A DNA stretch of 64,000 nucleotides from Psococerastis gibbosa (Eukaryota > Arthropoda > Insecta > Psocodea > Psocidae), in contig OZ020491.1 in the NCBI GenBank assembly GCA_963971405.1, positions 1,122,910 to 1,186,909 on the forward strand, given 5' to 3'. The notes under the pieces were generated by a model. That model had not been told where the DNA came from, did not search any database, and worked only from the letters and a program-made list of their open reading frames with translations. How positions within the stretch are numbered: the first letter of the stretch is position 1; each line of letters begins with the position of its first letter. This document shows positions 12,331 to 21,096 of this stretch, piece after piece. A program made the position numbers and the translations under genes.

Positions 12331-12530
12331 CCAGATCTCTAGATGAGGGGGCAGGGAGAGGGGTCCCCTCTTCTTTCACTATTCAACAATTAACTCAGAA
12401 CTGGCACGAACCCGGGGAATCCGACTGTCTAATTAAAACAAAGCTTTGCGAAGGCCCGAAAGGGTGTTGAGGCAAAGTGATCTCTGCCCAGTGCTAAGAA
12501 TGTTACCACGAAGAAATTCGAAAAAGCTCT

Positions 12531-12561
<31 letters not shown>
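12331..12561 (+). rRNA. 28S rRNA gene fragment, upstream of R2 site
   Basis: After a short G-rich variable stretch (to about 12378) it reads TTCAACAATTAACTCAGAAC and continues to AACTATGACTCTCTT, the conserved 28S sequence just 5' of the R2 site. Thus sequence normally upstream of the site follows sequence normally downstream of it. This is the arrangement expected of tandem truncated 28S units. Confidence 0.92.
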
Positions 12562-12712
12562 CTGGTTAAACCCTTGATGGGGATTCCAGGCGTCCGGCAT
12601 TAAGCGAATGAGCTGGATAGAGAGTCTTGGAAGTGCCTATAACACCTCGTCCTCGTCGCGCTCCTGCGGGCAACGTAGAGTTACTCTACGGCTAACGGTG
12701 TTGGGCTAACCC
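12539..12712 (+). ncRNA. Candidate HDV-like self-cleaving ribozyme at the 28S/R2 junction
   Basis: P1 can form between GCGGGAG in 28S (12539-12545) and CTCCTGC (12661-12667) with one G-U pair. This is followed directly by GGGCAAC, the same word as in HDV after P1. P4 is a clean hairpin CGTAGAG/CTCTACG (12674-12690). The J4/2 strand is GCTAACGGTGTT (12691-12702). P2 forms between GGTTA..CCC (12564-12573) and GGG.TAACC (12703-12711). R2 elements are known to release their 5' ends with HDV-like ribozymes, some with P1 in 28S. The enlarged P3 region (12574-12660) was not resolved. Confidence 0.7.
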
Positions 12713-12795
12713 GGCCGTAAAAAGCCAAAAGTCCTGTTCCCATCGAAAGACGGGTTCAGGCTAGGATCCTGCGGGTTACCGGCCCCTCGATCTGA

Positions 12796-15700
12796 AATAC
12801 TATTGGTCCAAATGTAACAGAGCATAGAAATTCAGGGGTGAGCCCACCGGCGAGCCCCGCCAATAGTGACAGTGCAGGTGATCACGTTCCAATCTTCGTA
12901 TGTAGTGTGTGTCCGAGACATTTCACATCGAAGACAGGATTGGGTGTTCATATGAGGAGAGCTCATCCAGACCAACTGGACATGGACAGAAACCGCGGAC
13001 GGGATGTCAAGGCTAGATGGTCGTCGGAGGAATCCAACCGCCTAGCTTTGAAAGAGGCTGAACTGATGATAGCAGGTGAGAAGTTCCTGAATATGGCCTT
13101 GGTGCCATACTTTCCGGAACGGACGTTAGAGGCCATTAAAGGCCAGCGTAGAAACGCTCTGTATAAAGCCGCTGTACAGAATTACGTCGCTCAACTGCTG
13201 TCCGACCCTGTGTTGACGCCACAGGTGCCGGTACACTCTTTACCGGGTCAGTTAGCCGATGACCCACTTTCACCGCACCATGTAATGCACGATGATGGGT
13301 TTATCACGAAAGCCAGCGAGGCCCTAAGTGCATGCAGGGGGGAATTCCATGGAAAGTTGGATCTGGACCTTGTGGTGCGGAACGCTGGGTGCTTATCAAA
13401 GGAAGCTACTCTGACGAGCCTATCCGCCTATCTGTTGAAGGCCTACCCGATACCCACCCGTAGAAACGGTGGTAGGGAAGGCCAGACCAGACAGATGGGC
13501 CCATTAGGGCAGGACCTGTCGAACCGGAAACGGAGACGGGCAGAGTATGCCAAGACCCAGAATCTGTGGCGCAAAAACAGATCACGAGCGATTTCGGAGA
13601 TTTTGGACGGAGTGCCTGAAGAGTCGGGTGTATTAGGAGACAAGAGGGTGATGTCTGACTTCTGGCTGAATGTCATGCAAGAACCCCGTGGTGGTAACTT
13701 TGGAAACTTTGTTCCACCAGCGCAAGGTACGGCCCCAAGGGTATTGGCAAACCTTTGGGTCCCTATAACACATGAAGAGGTTGTAAAGTCGCTGCCAGAT
13801 CGCGGTACCGCGATCGGTCCAGACGGGATTACTGCCCGACAGGTCCGATCATTGCCAATTGGTGCCTTGGTAGCGATCATGAACGTGTTCATGTGGTGTG
13901 GGGATGTCCCTCAATCTGTAAAACGGGCCCGTACTATCTTCATCCCGAAGATAGCGGTTCCCACGCAGCCGGGGGATTATAGACCCATTACCGTACCTTC
14001 AGTCCTTGGGAGACTGTATCACTCGATACTAGCCAAACGAGTGAGCGCTTCAGTTGAATTACACCCGGCTCAGACGGCTTTCCTACCAATGGATGGCACG
14101 GCGATTAACACTACGTTATTGGACCTGATACTGAAAGAAGCTAATGGCCGCTTTAAGTCGCTTTATGTTGCATCTTTGGATGTGGCTAAAGCCTTTGATT
14201 CAGTGGCCCATGAAGCTATAATTTGTGCAGCTGAGAAAGCTGGGTTGCCAAAACCGTTTTTGAAGTACTTGGTGGAGTACTATAAGACATGCACAACAAG
14301 ATTGTCGGCGAAAGGTTGGGAGTCTCACGACTTCCGCCCAGCTCAGGGTGTAAAACAGGGTGACCCCTTGTCCCCAATCTTGTTCAATTGTGTCATGGAT
14401 GTAGTGATCAGGGCGTTACCGACGCATATCGGTTTTGACATAGGGGAAAATAAGGTGAATATTTCAGCTTTTGCCGATGACCTAATTCTTTTCGCGCAAA
14501 CTCCAGCTGGGCTTCAGGAGCTGCTAGACACAGTGAATGAGGCCTTGGGGAGGTGTGGGCTACAACTAAACGCGGCGAAGTGCAAGACCATTAGTTTGCG
14601 TGGCCAAGGCAAACAAAAGTGCACTGTTGTGGTGGACGGAACATTTTCCATCGGGAACAACCGTATCCCCTCTCTGCGGCGAAGTGAACCTCTCAAGTAT
14701 TTGGGAATTAACTTCAATGCAGATGGGAGAGCTCCTTTCCGTGTGTCGGATGAGCTCGTTCCTTGGTGTGAAAGGCTTTCGAAGGCTCCATTGAAACCAC
14801 AACAACGTTTGTATGCACTACGAGCCGTAGTGATTCCGCGGGTGAATCATAGGCTGGCCTTTTCTCAGGTGAAGGTTGGGTGTCTGAAGAAGGCAGACTT
14901 GACCCTGAGGAGGTTCGTGAGAAAATGGGTACACTTGCCTCACGATGTAACGAATGCGTTTTTCCACACCGCAATAAAGGAAGGAGGTCTCGGTATCCCC
15001 TGTGTCCGATACACAGCTCCGTTGTTGAGAAAGAGTCGACTGGAAGGGATTAAGTTCCATGGACCGGTGCTCTCGTGCAACACTTTTTTACGTAAGCAGA
15101 TGGATGACTGCGATCGAAGATTGCAGGGGCCTGGTGGGCTACGGTTTCGTACCCGCGGAATGGTTGAAGACTACTTCAGTTTGGAGCTCAACAGATCCGT
15201 GGACGGGGCTGGGCTCGCACAGGCCAGGGACGTACCCCAAGCTCACCGTTGGGTGGGCGACGGAACGCGTCTCTTATCCAGTAAAGACTTCGTGCGTGCC
15301 ACGCAAGCCAGAATCAACGCTCTGCCCGTAAAGTCTAGATCCACTCGAGGCCGAGTGGCGCTAGATAGGAGTTGTCGTGCCGGTTGCTATCGGCCCGAGA
15401 CGCTGAATCACGTTGTACAGGTGTGTCCTCGGACCCATGAGGCGCGTGTTGCAAGACACGACACACTGTGCAAATACATCAAACGTAATCTGACCCAAAG
15501 AGATTACCAAGTCCATTGGCAACCCAGATTCACAACAGCTGGGGGCAATCGTCACTGCCCCGACTTGATAGCCGTGAAGGGTAACCATGGTTACATCTTT
15601 GATGCCCAGGTCGTGAACGACCAATATGACCTGGGTAGGGCTTCAAGGAACAAAATAAGTAAGTATCAGTCCGATGACGTCACTTCAAGTGTGAAGGAGA

Positions 15701-15942
15701 AGTTCAACGTGGAAGAAGTCTCTGTGACGGACATCACGTTGAACTGGAGAGGTGTTTGGTCGAAAACCAGTGCGGCCAAACTAGTGTCACTTGGTATCAT
15801 CCGGAAATCCGAATTCGCCGTGTTGAGCGTGCGGGCACTCATTGGAACACTTTCGTGTTACAATGTGTTTATGAGATCCACCCGCAGAACACCCAGGGAA
15901 CAAAGAGCGCCAACATACCAGGATTGGTTCAATCCTCGGTAG
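12796..15942 (+). CDS. R2 protein: zinc finger, Myb-like, reverse transcriptase, restriction-like endonuclease
   Basis: Nicks the 28S gene at the R2 site and primes reverse transcription there. Numbering from the GTG at 12838 (1,034 codons): one CCHH zinc finger at residues 22-43, a Myb-like block beginning ARWSSEESNRLA (about 59-115), RT motifs SLDVAKAFDS (about 445), VKQGDPLSPILF (about 505) and FADDLILFA (about 545). A CCHC knuckle (CRAGC...HVVQVC, about 845-858) and a PD..D endonuclease centre (CPDLIAV...GYIFDAQV, about 906-925) follow. The frame is open from 12796 with no ATG before the zinc finger. R2 proteins are known to start without a normal AUG, so the true start is unset. One N-terminal finger suggests the R2-D clade. 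Confidence 0.93.
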   Translation, partial: NTIGPNVTEHRNSGVSPPASPANSDSAGDHVPIFVCSVCPRHFTSKTGLGVHMRRAHPDQLDMDRNRGRDVKARWSSEESNRLALKEAELMIAGEKFLNMALVPYFPERTLEAIKGQRRNALYKAAVQNYVAQLLSDPVLTPQVPVHSLPGQLADDPLSPHHVMHDDGFITKASEALSACRGEFHGKLDLDLVVRNAGCLSKEATLTSLSAYLLKAYPIPTRRNGGREGQTRQMGPLGQDLSNRKRRRAEYAKTQNLWRKNRSRAISEILDGVPEESGVLGDKRVMSDFWLNVMQEPRGGNFGNFVPPAQGTAPRVLANLWVPITHEEVVKSLPDRGTAIGPDGITARQVRSLPIGALVAIMNVFMWCGDVPQSVKRARTIFIPKIAVPTQPGDYRPITVPSVLGRLYHSILAKRVSASVELHPAQTAFLPMDGTAINTTLLDLILKEANGRFKSLYVASLDVAKAFDSVAHEAIICAAEKAGLPKPFLKYLVEYYKTCTTRLSAKGWESHDFRPAQGVKQGDPLSPILFNCVMDVVIRALPTHIGFDIGENKVNISAFADDLILFAQTPAGLQELLDTVNEALGRCGLQLNAAKCKTISLRGQGKQKCTVVVDGTFSIGNNRIPSLRRSEPLKYLGINFNADGRAPFRVSDELVPWCERLSKAPLKPQQRLYALRAVVIPRVNHRLAFSQVKVGCLKKADLTLRRFVRKWVHLPHDVTNAFFHTAIKEGGLGIPCVRYTAPLLRKSRLEGIKFHGPVLSCNTFLRKQMDDCDRRLQGPGGLRFRTRGMVEDYFSLELNRSVDGAGLAQARDVPQAHRWVGDGTRLLSSKDFVRATQARINALPVKSRSTRGRVALDRSCRAGCYRPETLNHVVQVCPRTHEARVARHDTLCKYIKRNLTQRDYQVHWQPRFTTAGGNRHCPDLIAVKGNHGYIFDAQVVNDQYDLGRASRNKISKYQSDDVTSSVKEKFNVEEVSVTDITLNWRGVWSKTSAAKLVSLGIIRKSEFAVLSVRALIGTLSCYNVFMRSTRRTPREQRAPTYQDWFNPR

Positions 15943-16450
15943 TGATCGCTTGCATTGTTGATTGCACCTCTCACTAGGGTCAGTACAGTGATAATCCAGA
16001 GCAGGTAACATCCGGGCCGACCAGGCTTGAAATGGAGTCCACTTGTTGACAGTTGGGCCCTGGATCGATATGTGTGTTTTACAGGAACTCCGCCTGTACG
16101 CTGCATGTTGAGTGTGACACCAGGTGGTCTTCTCGGGATCCTCGAGTTGACTGAAGTGCCAGTCCGATGTTGAGCAGAGAATAGACTTGAGTCATGAGTC
16201 CGTCACTAACTTTGACACCAGAATCAATCCTTCTGACGAAAGGCTTTGGTGGGTTTTTACCGGGTAGGGGGCAGACCATAGCCCGGCCCTGCGTGGCCCG
16301 TGAGGGTGAGCAGATAGCTCGTGAGAGAGCTCGGACCCTATTCAGAGTAGGGTCCCGAGTAGGGCCGGACTGTGGACTGTCCGAGACCCGTGTCTACTTC
16401 GGTAGTCGTTAACTCGATTTTTACCCAGGTGATGCTCTGCCCAAAAAAAA
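15943..16450 (+). other. 3' UTR of full-length R2
   Basis: Non-coding, ending CCCAAAAAAAA directly against 28S TAACCAAATG. In R2 the 3' UTR RNA is what the protein binds to start target-primed reverse transcription. No similarity to the 3' UTRs of the three-finger R2 copies was noticed. Confidence 0.75.
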
Positions 16451-16453
16451 TAA

Positions 16454-16508
<55 letters not shown>

Positions 16509-16586
16509 ACCGTCCCTATCTACTATCTAGCGAAACCACTGCCAAGGGAACGGGCGTGGAAAAATCAGCGGGGAAAGAAGACCCTC
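16451..16586 (+). rRNA. 28S rRNA gene fragment, downstream of R2 site
   Basis: Same segment as 12196-12330, from TAACCAAATG to AGAAGACCCT, ending at the identical base. It gives the 3' target flank of the full-length R2. Confidence 0.93.
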
Positions 16587-16810
16587 CAGATCTCTAGATG
16601 AGGGGGCAGGGAGAGGGGTCCCCTCTTCTTTCACTATTCAACAATTAACTCAGAACTGGCACGAACCCTTGGAATCCGACTGTCTAATTAAAACAAAGCT
16701 TTGCGAAGGCCCGAAAGGGTGTTGAGGCAAAGTGATCTCTGCCCAGTGCTAAGAATGTTACCGTGAAGAAATTCGGAAAAGATCTGGCGGGAGTAACTAT
16801 GACTCTCTTA
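16587..16810 (+). rRNA. 28S rRNA gene fragment, upstream of R2 site
   Basis: Repeats 12331-12561 with the same unusual joint (CCCTCCAGATCTCTAGATGA) and a few changes, including loss of several bases before CGGGAGTAAC. It ends GACTCTCTTA against another R2 piece. Confidence 0.92.
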
Positions 16811-17306
16811 CTTATCGGACTGTTCAAAAGAGCGTCAAAGAAATAGCGAGAAGGAGACAGTCAGGTCCACAAGGGTCTCCTAATGTGGCCCCCTATCCGA
16901 CCTAGGGAACAGGTGGCTGGACAATGAAGGTAGGAGGGAAAGAGGTGGATTTAGGTCAGAAGCGGACTAGGCCCGATTAGCCTCCTTCGAATTATGGTAT
17001 ATGCGGAAGTATTCTGGAGCACTGATAAAGGCCCTTGAGGCATCCAAGAAGCTCAGGAGGACCTTCAACGCTATTGCCAAACAAAGAGGGAAGGCTATCT
17101 ACAAACAGATTCTTAAATCACTGAGCGCCACCGGTCCAATCGCCTCGCCTGCCCTGTCAACTACCCCCGAGGTTGCTCACTCTGCTGTTCCGAGGGCACT
17201 AACACGAGCCAGAACATACGTCAAAACCAAAGATAAGATGCAAAGTGAGAATGTAAATGTGGATATGAATGAGAGTGTGAATGATGGTGAGGTTGCCACT
17301 GGTGGT
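16811..17306 (+). pseudogene. R2 fragment, N-terminal Myb-like region (three-finger lineage)
   Basis: Truncated at both ends between two 28S remnants. The part at 17040-17120 reads RRTFNAIAKQRGKAIYKQIL, matching the second Myb-like block of the other copies (for example RTFHAVAKQRGKAQCKE at about 29950). Upstream words such as KVGGKEVDLG (about 16928) match the same region with frame changes. An open frame of 231 codons (17001-17696) runs from here through the 28S remnant into the next R2 5' UTR; that is chance reading, not a gene. Confidence 0.72.
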
Positions 17307-17332
17307 ACGGCGGGATTAACTATGACTCTCTT
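17307..17332 (+). rRNA. Minimal 28S remnant upstream of R2 site
   Basis: ACGGCGGGATTAACTATG plus ACTCTCTT is the last 26 bp of 28S before the R2 site, with one change. It marks the 5' border of the next R2 copy. Confidence 0.85.
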
Positions 17333-18397
17333 ACGGCGGTTACCCGCTGCCTTAAGAGCACCCATTCCAGCAGGGTTGAGAATAAGTGCGTTGAGAAATC
17401 CTTGGGTGGAGATTGAATCAAAGGCACTAGGGCCAGGAACCTGCTCAGGTGAGCATATCCCCGCTACTATGCAGCCAGGTAGTGCACCAGTTCGGAGGCC
17501 CGAGCTATCCGGTATACTCATTATTGCCCTCTACGTGGCGGTGGCTAGAAACCCAGGGCTCACACCGAGGTGGGGAAGCCCGGGGCTAACTGATCATTGG
17601 GACTTTATTCGGGTTGTGCTCTCGATGTTTTTAAGAGTAGATAAAGGTTTGGTGCGGATGTGTGAGCAGCTAGAACTGAAGGGGCTGTCAGTGTAATTTG
17701 CGTATGATCCATCTGCACCTTGAATACAGGTGCTCCCGGGTATGGGGGTCACGCAAGGCCTCCTAGGGGTCACGCAAGGACCCTAATACAGAGGGTAAAA
17801 ATGGATTCGATTCCGACACTAAATTCAAACCTGGAACCCGGGGGGAGAGACTTTGAGTTCCTCTCCTCTAGGATCCTCCCCAAGGGACTTATTAAACTCG
17901 CTGATCAGTGAAGATAAAGAGAGCAGAGCGGTTGACAATGTCTGCGGCGTATGCCGCATGACTTTCGATACCTCGGCTCTGCTAACCAGCCACATAAAAG
18001 GTAAGGATTGCATTGAGGCGCCTACTGATACAGATGGGAACTACCTATGAGCAAAGGTGAGTGCGTCAGGGTGTTTCTGAGGCGTAACGAACTAATTAAT
18101 CACCGTATAGCCTGTGATGGAAAGCGCCCACACAAAGTTGTTTTAAGCGGCAAATGCCCTCACTGTTTGTTTGAGGCGGCAACATCTGGTGGACTCGGCC
18201 TGCATGTAATGGCGAGATACACTGACCAACAGAAGGAAAGGGCCCTGTTAGTGGAGGCCGACAATATATATAACAATACATTTTCAATTAGCGATGTAGC
18301 AGATTGTTACTGTGATGGCGTCATATCCCTAACCCAACTGGGAAGGAATTTTAAATGTGCAAAGTGTAAAGTGTTTGTGTATACTGGTTTGCGTTAA
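17333..18397 (+). mobile_element. R2: R2 copy B, three-finger lineage, 5' part only
   Basis: The 5' UTR (17333-17800) aligns with that of the copy starting at 28252, sharing words such as GGTAGTGCA, CTCTACGTGGCGGTGGCTAG and GATCATTGGG. The coding region then carries N-terminal zinc fingers and stops near 18390, beyond which a different R2 copy begins. It is a truncated, non-functional copy. Confidence 0.8.
17800..18390 (+). pseudogene. R2 N-terminal zinc-finger region (copy B)
   Basis: One frame carries CGVCRMTFDTSALLTSHIKGKDC, given here only as a CCHC finger from about 17943. After a stop at about 18048 the frame 18047-18397 has a second finger (CVRVFLRRNELINHRI, preceded by GE) and a third (CPHCLFEAATSG...GLHVMARY). 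In the third, the last His is replaced by Tyr. These fingers would bind target DNA. The premature stop and the lost His show decay. Confidence 0.78.
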
Positions 18398-18409
18398 CCC
18401 TAACCAGAT

Positions 18410-19377
18410 TTCTTATTTTAAAATGGAGAGGAGACGGTTGCACAAACGTCTACCTGCGCGGGAGCCGGAGAATTGACCCTGAAACAGAGAGTAGTGAGAG
18501 TGGACCCGAGTCAGATGAATATTTACCTGGAACCCCGAGGGGAGAGACGTCGAGTTCCTCCCCTCACGTGTCCTCGCCAGGGGATCTGCTTGATTCTTCA
18601 ATTGAAACAGATGAAAGAGAGAAAAGGGGGCAAGGTGATAGAAATGTCTATGGCGGCTGACATATGACCTTCTTAGCACTTGACCAAAAGAAGGAACATG
18701 TCAAAGATTGTGAGGAGGCGCCCAAAGATGCAACAGGAACAAGGACCAAGTCAAGGTTGCAGCGGCTTGGACAGCGGACGAGCGCAACCTCATGACTCGA
18801 CTGGAGGCGACACACCTGGGAAGGGATGAAGAGTAACATGCGAAGCTTAAGTTAAAATTAACGAGTAAATCAGAGATAGCGATCAAACGCCATAAAGGCA
18901 CATTAACGTACAAAACCGCGTGCTCGCAAGTACGAAAGAGCTTACGAAAAGGAGACGTTAAGGTCCCATGGCGCCTGAACAGGGGCATTCCCCTGGTCCT
19001 AGTCCACTTGAGGCACGGGGGGGGGGGGAGGTGGAGAAGGTGGGAGGAGAGGAAGCTGAGATGTGGAGCGACAAAGACCTAGAGAGACTAGTCGAGCTGG
19101 AGGTATGGTACTTCAGGACCTACCCCCATATCGCTAGTCAAAACTATGACCACCATGGGAGCCAAAAAGATGAACAGAGCATTCGGGGCAATAGCGAAAC
19201 AGTGGGGCAAGGCCCAGTACAAAGCTATAATAATGAGGGTCAAAGCTAGCGGCACTATCCAACCACCTTCCCCAGGTCCACCCCTGGTGCCTGAGGGAGC
19301 GCTTGTGATTAAAGCGATTGAAAGAATGAAGAGGAGTGCATTCTAACATATCTGTCATATCCATTGTATCTGAGGCA
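18410..19377 (+). pseudogene. R2 copy C, N-terminal half (three-finger lineage)
   Basis: Starts with an ATG region at 18423 resembling the start at 28978 (MERRRL compared with MERKLR), with stops soon after. GTPRGET-like and SPGDLL-like words follow in another frame. The finger region is largely deleted around 18660-18750. The Myb-like block returns at 19060-19210 (WSDKDLERLVELEVWYFRTY, then RAFGAIAKQWGKAQYK in a second frame). There are many frame changes. It borders copy B directly with no 28S between them. Confidence 0.72.
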
Positions 19378-20018
19378 TAACACTCAATGCCGTTAGAAGC
19401 CATTACGTGAAGCATTTGGTGGTCTTTTTCAATTAAATATTGCTATTCATACCGTAGTATTTAACATTCGAGAGGTATTTCTTTCATGGTTAACCTATTA
19501 CCTAATATTAATTATAGTAATATCACATAATATAATTACAATTATTGTATGGGGATTCTAACCTTCCTTTTTGAAAAGGAGTACAACGGTATTAATACAA
19601 AAATCGGGCGATCTAGCTGAAGAGATGGAATGACCAGTAAGAGATATGGTGATGAGGGCGTTAGAGGATAGGCCACCCGAAGAGAGCCTGGTGGCATTGC
19701 TGTCTCCACCAGTAATCAGGAGGGGAATGAGAGGACCACACCGCCAGCAGGAGAGACCAATAAACAAAGCACGGAGGCCAGCGCCAATTGCAAACGAACC
19801 CAAGACCTGTGGGCAAAAGATCAAGCCCAGTGTGCACGAACACGAAACTAGCTGGATGAGTGTAGGAATACGTGCGAGGAAATTATCCGAGATGCGTGAA
19901 TCCCACCATTGGCTGCCACTACCACAAGCAAATTGAAGCTAGGTAGCACCTATGCAAGCGAGTAACTGTAGGGGAATAACGGAAGACTTAAAGAGAGCCC
20001 CGGGCCCGGATGGCATAA
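19378..20018 (+). repeat. Tandem duplication within R2, unit 1
   Basis: Begins CTCAATGCCGTTAGAAGCC and holds a scrambled R2 piece: an RT-start region, an AT-rich insert of about 95 bp (19440-19550), then FLFEKEYN-type codons that jump back to the region before the RT (LAEEMEGPVRDMVIRALE). The same order recurs in unit 2, so the insert and the rearrangement came before the duplication. Confidence 0.78.
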
Positions 20019-20600
20019 AACTCAACGCCCTTAGAAGCCATAACGAGAAGCATTTGGCGGTCTTTTCCAATTTAATATTGCTCTTTATACCATAGTACTT
20101 AACATTCGAGAGGTATTTCATGGTTAACATATTACCTATTATTAATAATAGTAATATAACATAATATAATTACAATTATTATATGGGGATTCTACCCTTC
20201 CTTTTTGAAAAGGAGTAGAATGGTATTAATGCAAAAGTCGGGCGATCTAGCTGAGGAGATGGAAGGACCAGTAAGAGATATGGTGATCAGGACGTTAGAG
20301 GTTAGGCCCCCCGAAGAGAGCCTGGTGGCATTGCTGCCAGGAGGGGAAGGAGAGGTCCACACCGCCAGCAGGAGAGACCAATAAACAGAGCACGGAGGCC
20401 AGCGGCCAATTGCAAACGAACCCAAGACCTGTAGGCAAAAGATCAAGCCCAGTGTGCGCGATCACGAAACTAGCTGGACGATGTTGGAGAGGCTCAAGTT
20501 CACCCAGACCTGGCGGAGTGCAGGAATACGTACGAGGAAATTTTCCGAGATGCGGGAATCCCACGAATGGCTGACACTCCCACAAGAAAATTGGGGCTGG
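20019..20600 (+). repeat. Tandem duplication within R2, unit 2
   Basis: Begins CTCAACGCCCTTAGAAGCC and follows unit 1 nearly base for base, including the AT-rich insert with ACATTCGAGAGGTATTTC and the joint AGTCGGGCGATCTAGCTGA. It is shorter by a deletion near 20340. Both units derive from the pre-RT and early RT coding part of a three-finger R2. Confidence 0.78.
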
Positions 20601-20822
20601 GTATCACCTACAAATAAATAAATAATTAAATAAATAAGGCCTTTTTCGTTGTTCTGTTACCAAGCCAACCTAGCCCTCTCTTACACTCAACTAGGAAGGC
20701 CCGGGACCGCCTGCTATACATACCCACCAAAGCATGGCCAGAAAATGTAGGAAATGTAGGACTCGAACCAACAACCTTTCGGGTGAAATTCAGAGTCCGT
20801 ACCACTACTCTACATGTCCTGA
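20601..20822 (-). repeat. tRNA-derived SINE
   Basis: On the minus strand the head reads ...GTAGTGGTACGGACTC (A-box-like) and GGTTGTTGGTTCGAGTCC (B box), then a body with GGCCATGCTTTGG, CGGTCCCGGGCC and GTTGAGTGTAAGAGAGG, and an AT-rich tail of ATTT units. The same family occurs at 53567-53640, 58095-58290 and 63214-63412. It lies between an R2 piece and a 28S fragment. Confidence 0.78.
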
Positions 20823-21043
20823 CTTCTAGCGAAAGCACTGCCAAGGGATGAGGGGAGGGGGGTCCCCTCATCGTTCACTATTCAACAATTAACTCAGAAC
20901 TGGCACGGACCCGGGGAATCCGACTGTCTAATTAAAACAAAGCTTTGCGAAGGCCCGAAAGTGTGTTGACGCAATGTGATTTCTGCCCAGAGCCAAGAAT
21001 GTTACAACGCAACGATGAAATTCGAAAAAGCTCTAAAAACTAT
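20823..21043 (+). rRNA. 28S rRNA gene fragments around the R2 site, rearranged
   Basis: A short downstream piece (CTAGCGAAAGCACTGCCAAG, 20826-20845) is joined to the upstream segment GTTCACTATTCAACAATTAA and onward to AACTATGACTCTC. Here the upstream part keeps GACGCAATGTGATTTCTGCC, closer to ordinary 28S than the copies at 12331 and 16587. About 15 bp before ACTATGACTC are missing. Confidence 0.88.
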
Positions 21044-21096
21044 GACTCTCCATCTTCGCTGGTAGGTGGAAATGGCGGCAGACCTGGCGGTGACAG

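Larger units (their letters stand above)
12562..16450 (+). mobile_element. R2: R2 non-LTR retrotransposon, single-zinc-finger (R2-D-like) lineage, full length
   Basis: Occupies the exact R2 target: 28S ...GACTCTCTT ends at 12561 and 28S TAACCAAATG resumes at 16451 after a short A run. It has a 5' UTR with a ribozyme candidate, one long open frame and a 3' UTR of about 500 bp. No internal break was seen, so it looks potentially competent. The surrounding 28S pieces are fragments, so it may be silent in this location. Confidence 0.93.

Noticed and set aside
13443-13892. 149-codon minus-strand frame, and several other frames inside 12838-15942
   Set aside because: Shadows of the R2 coding frame with no domain of their own.
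17001-17696. A 231-codon open frame
   Set aside because: It starts in an R2 N-terminal remnant, runs through a 28S remnant and ends in the 5' UTR of the next R2 copy, so it is chance reading across joints.
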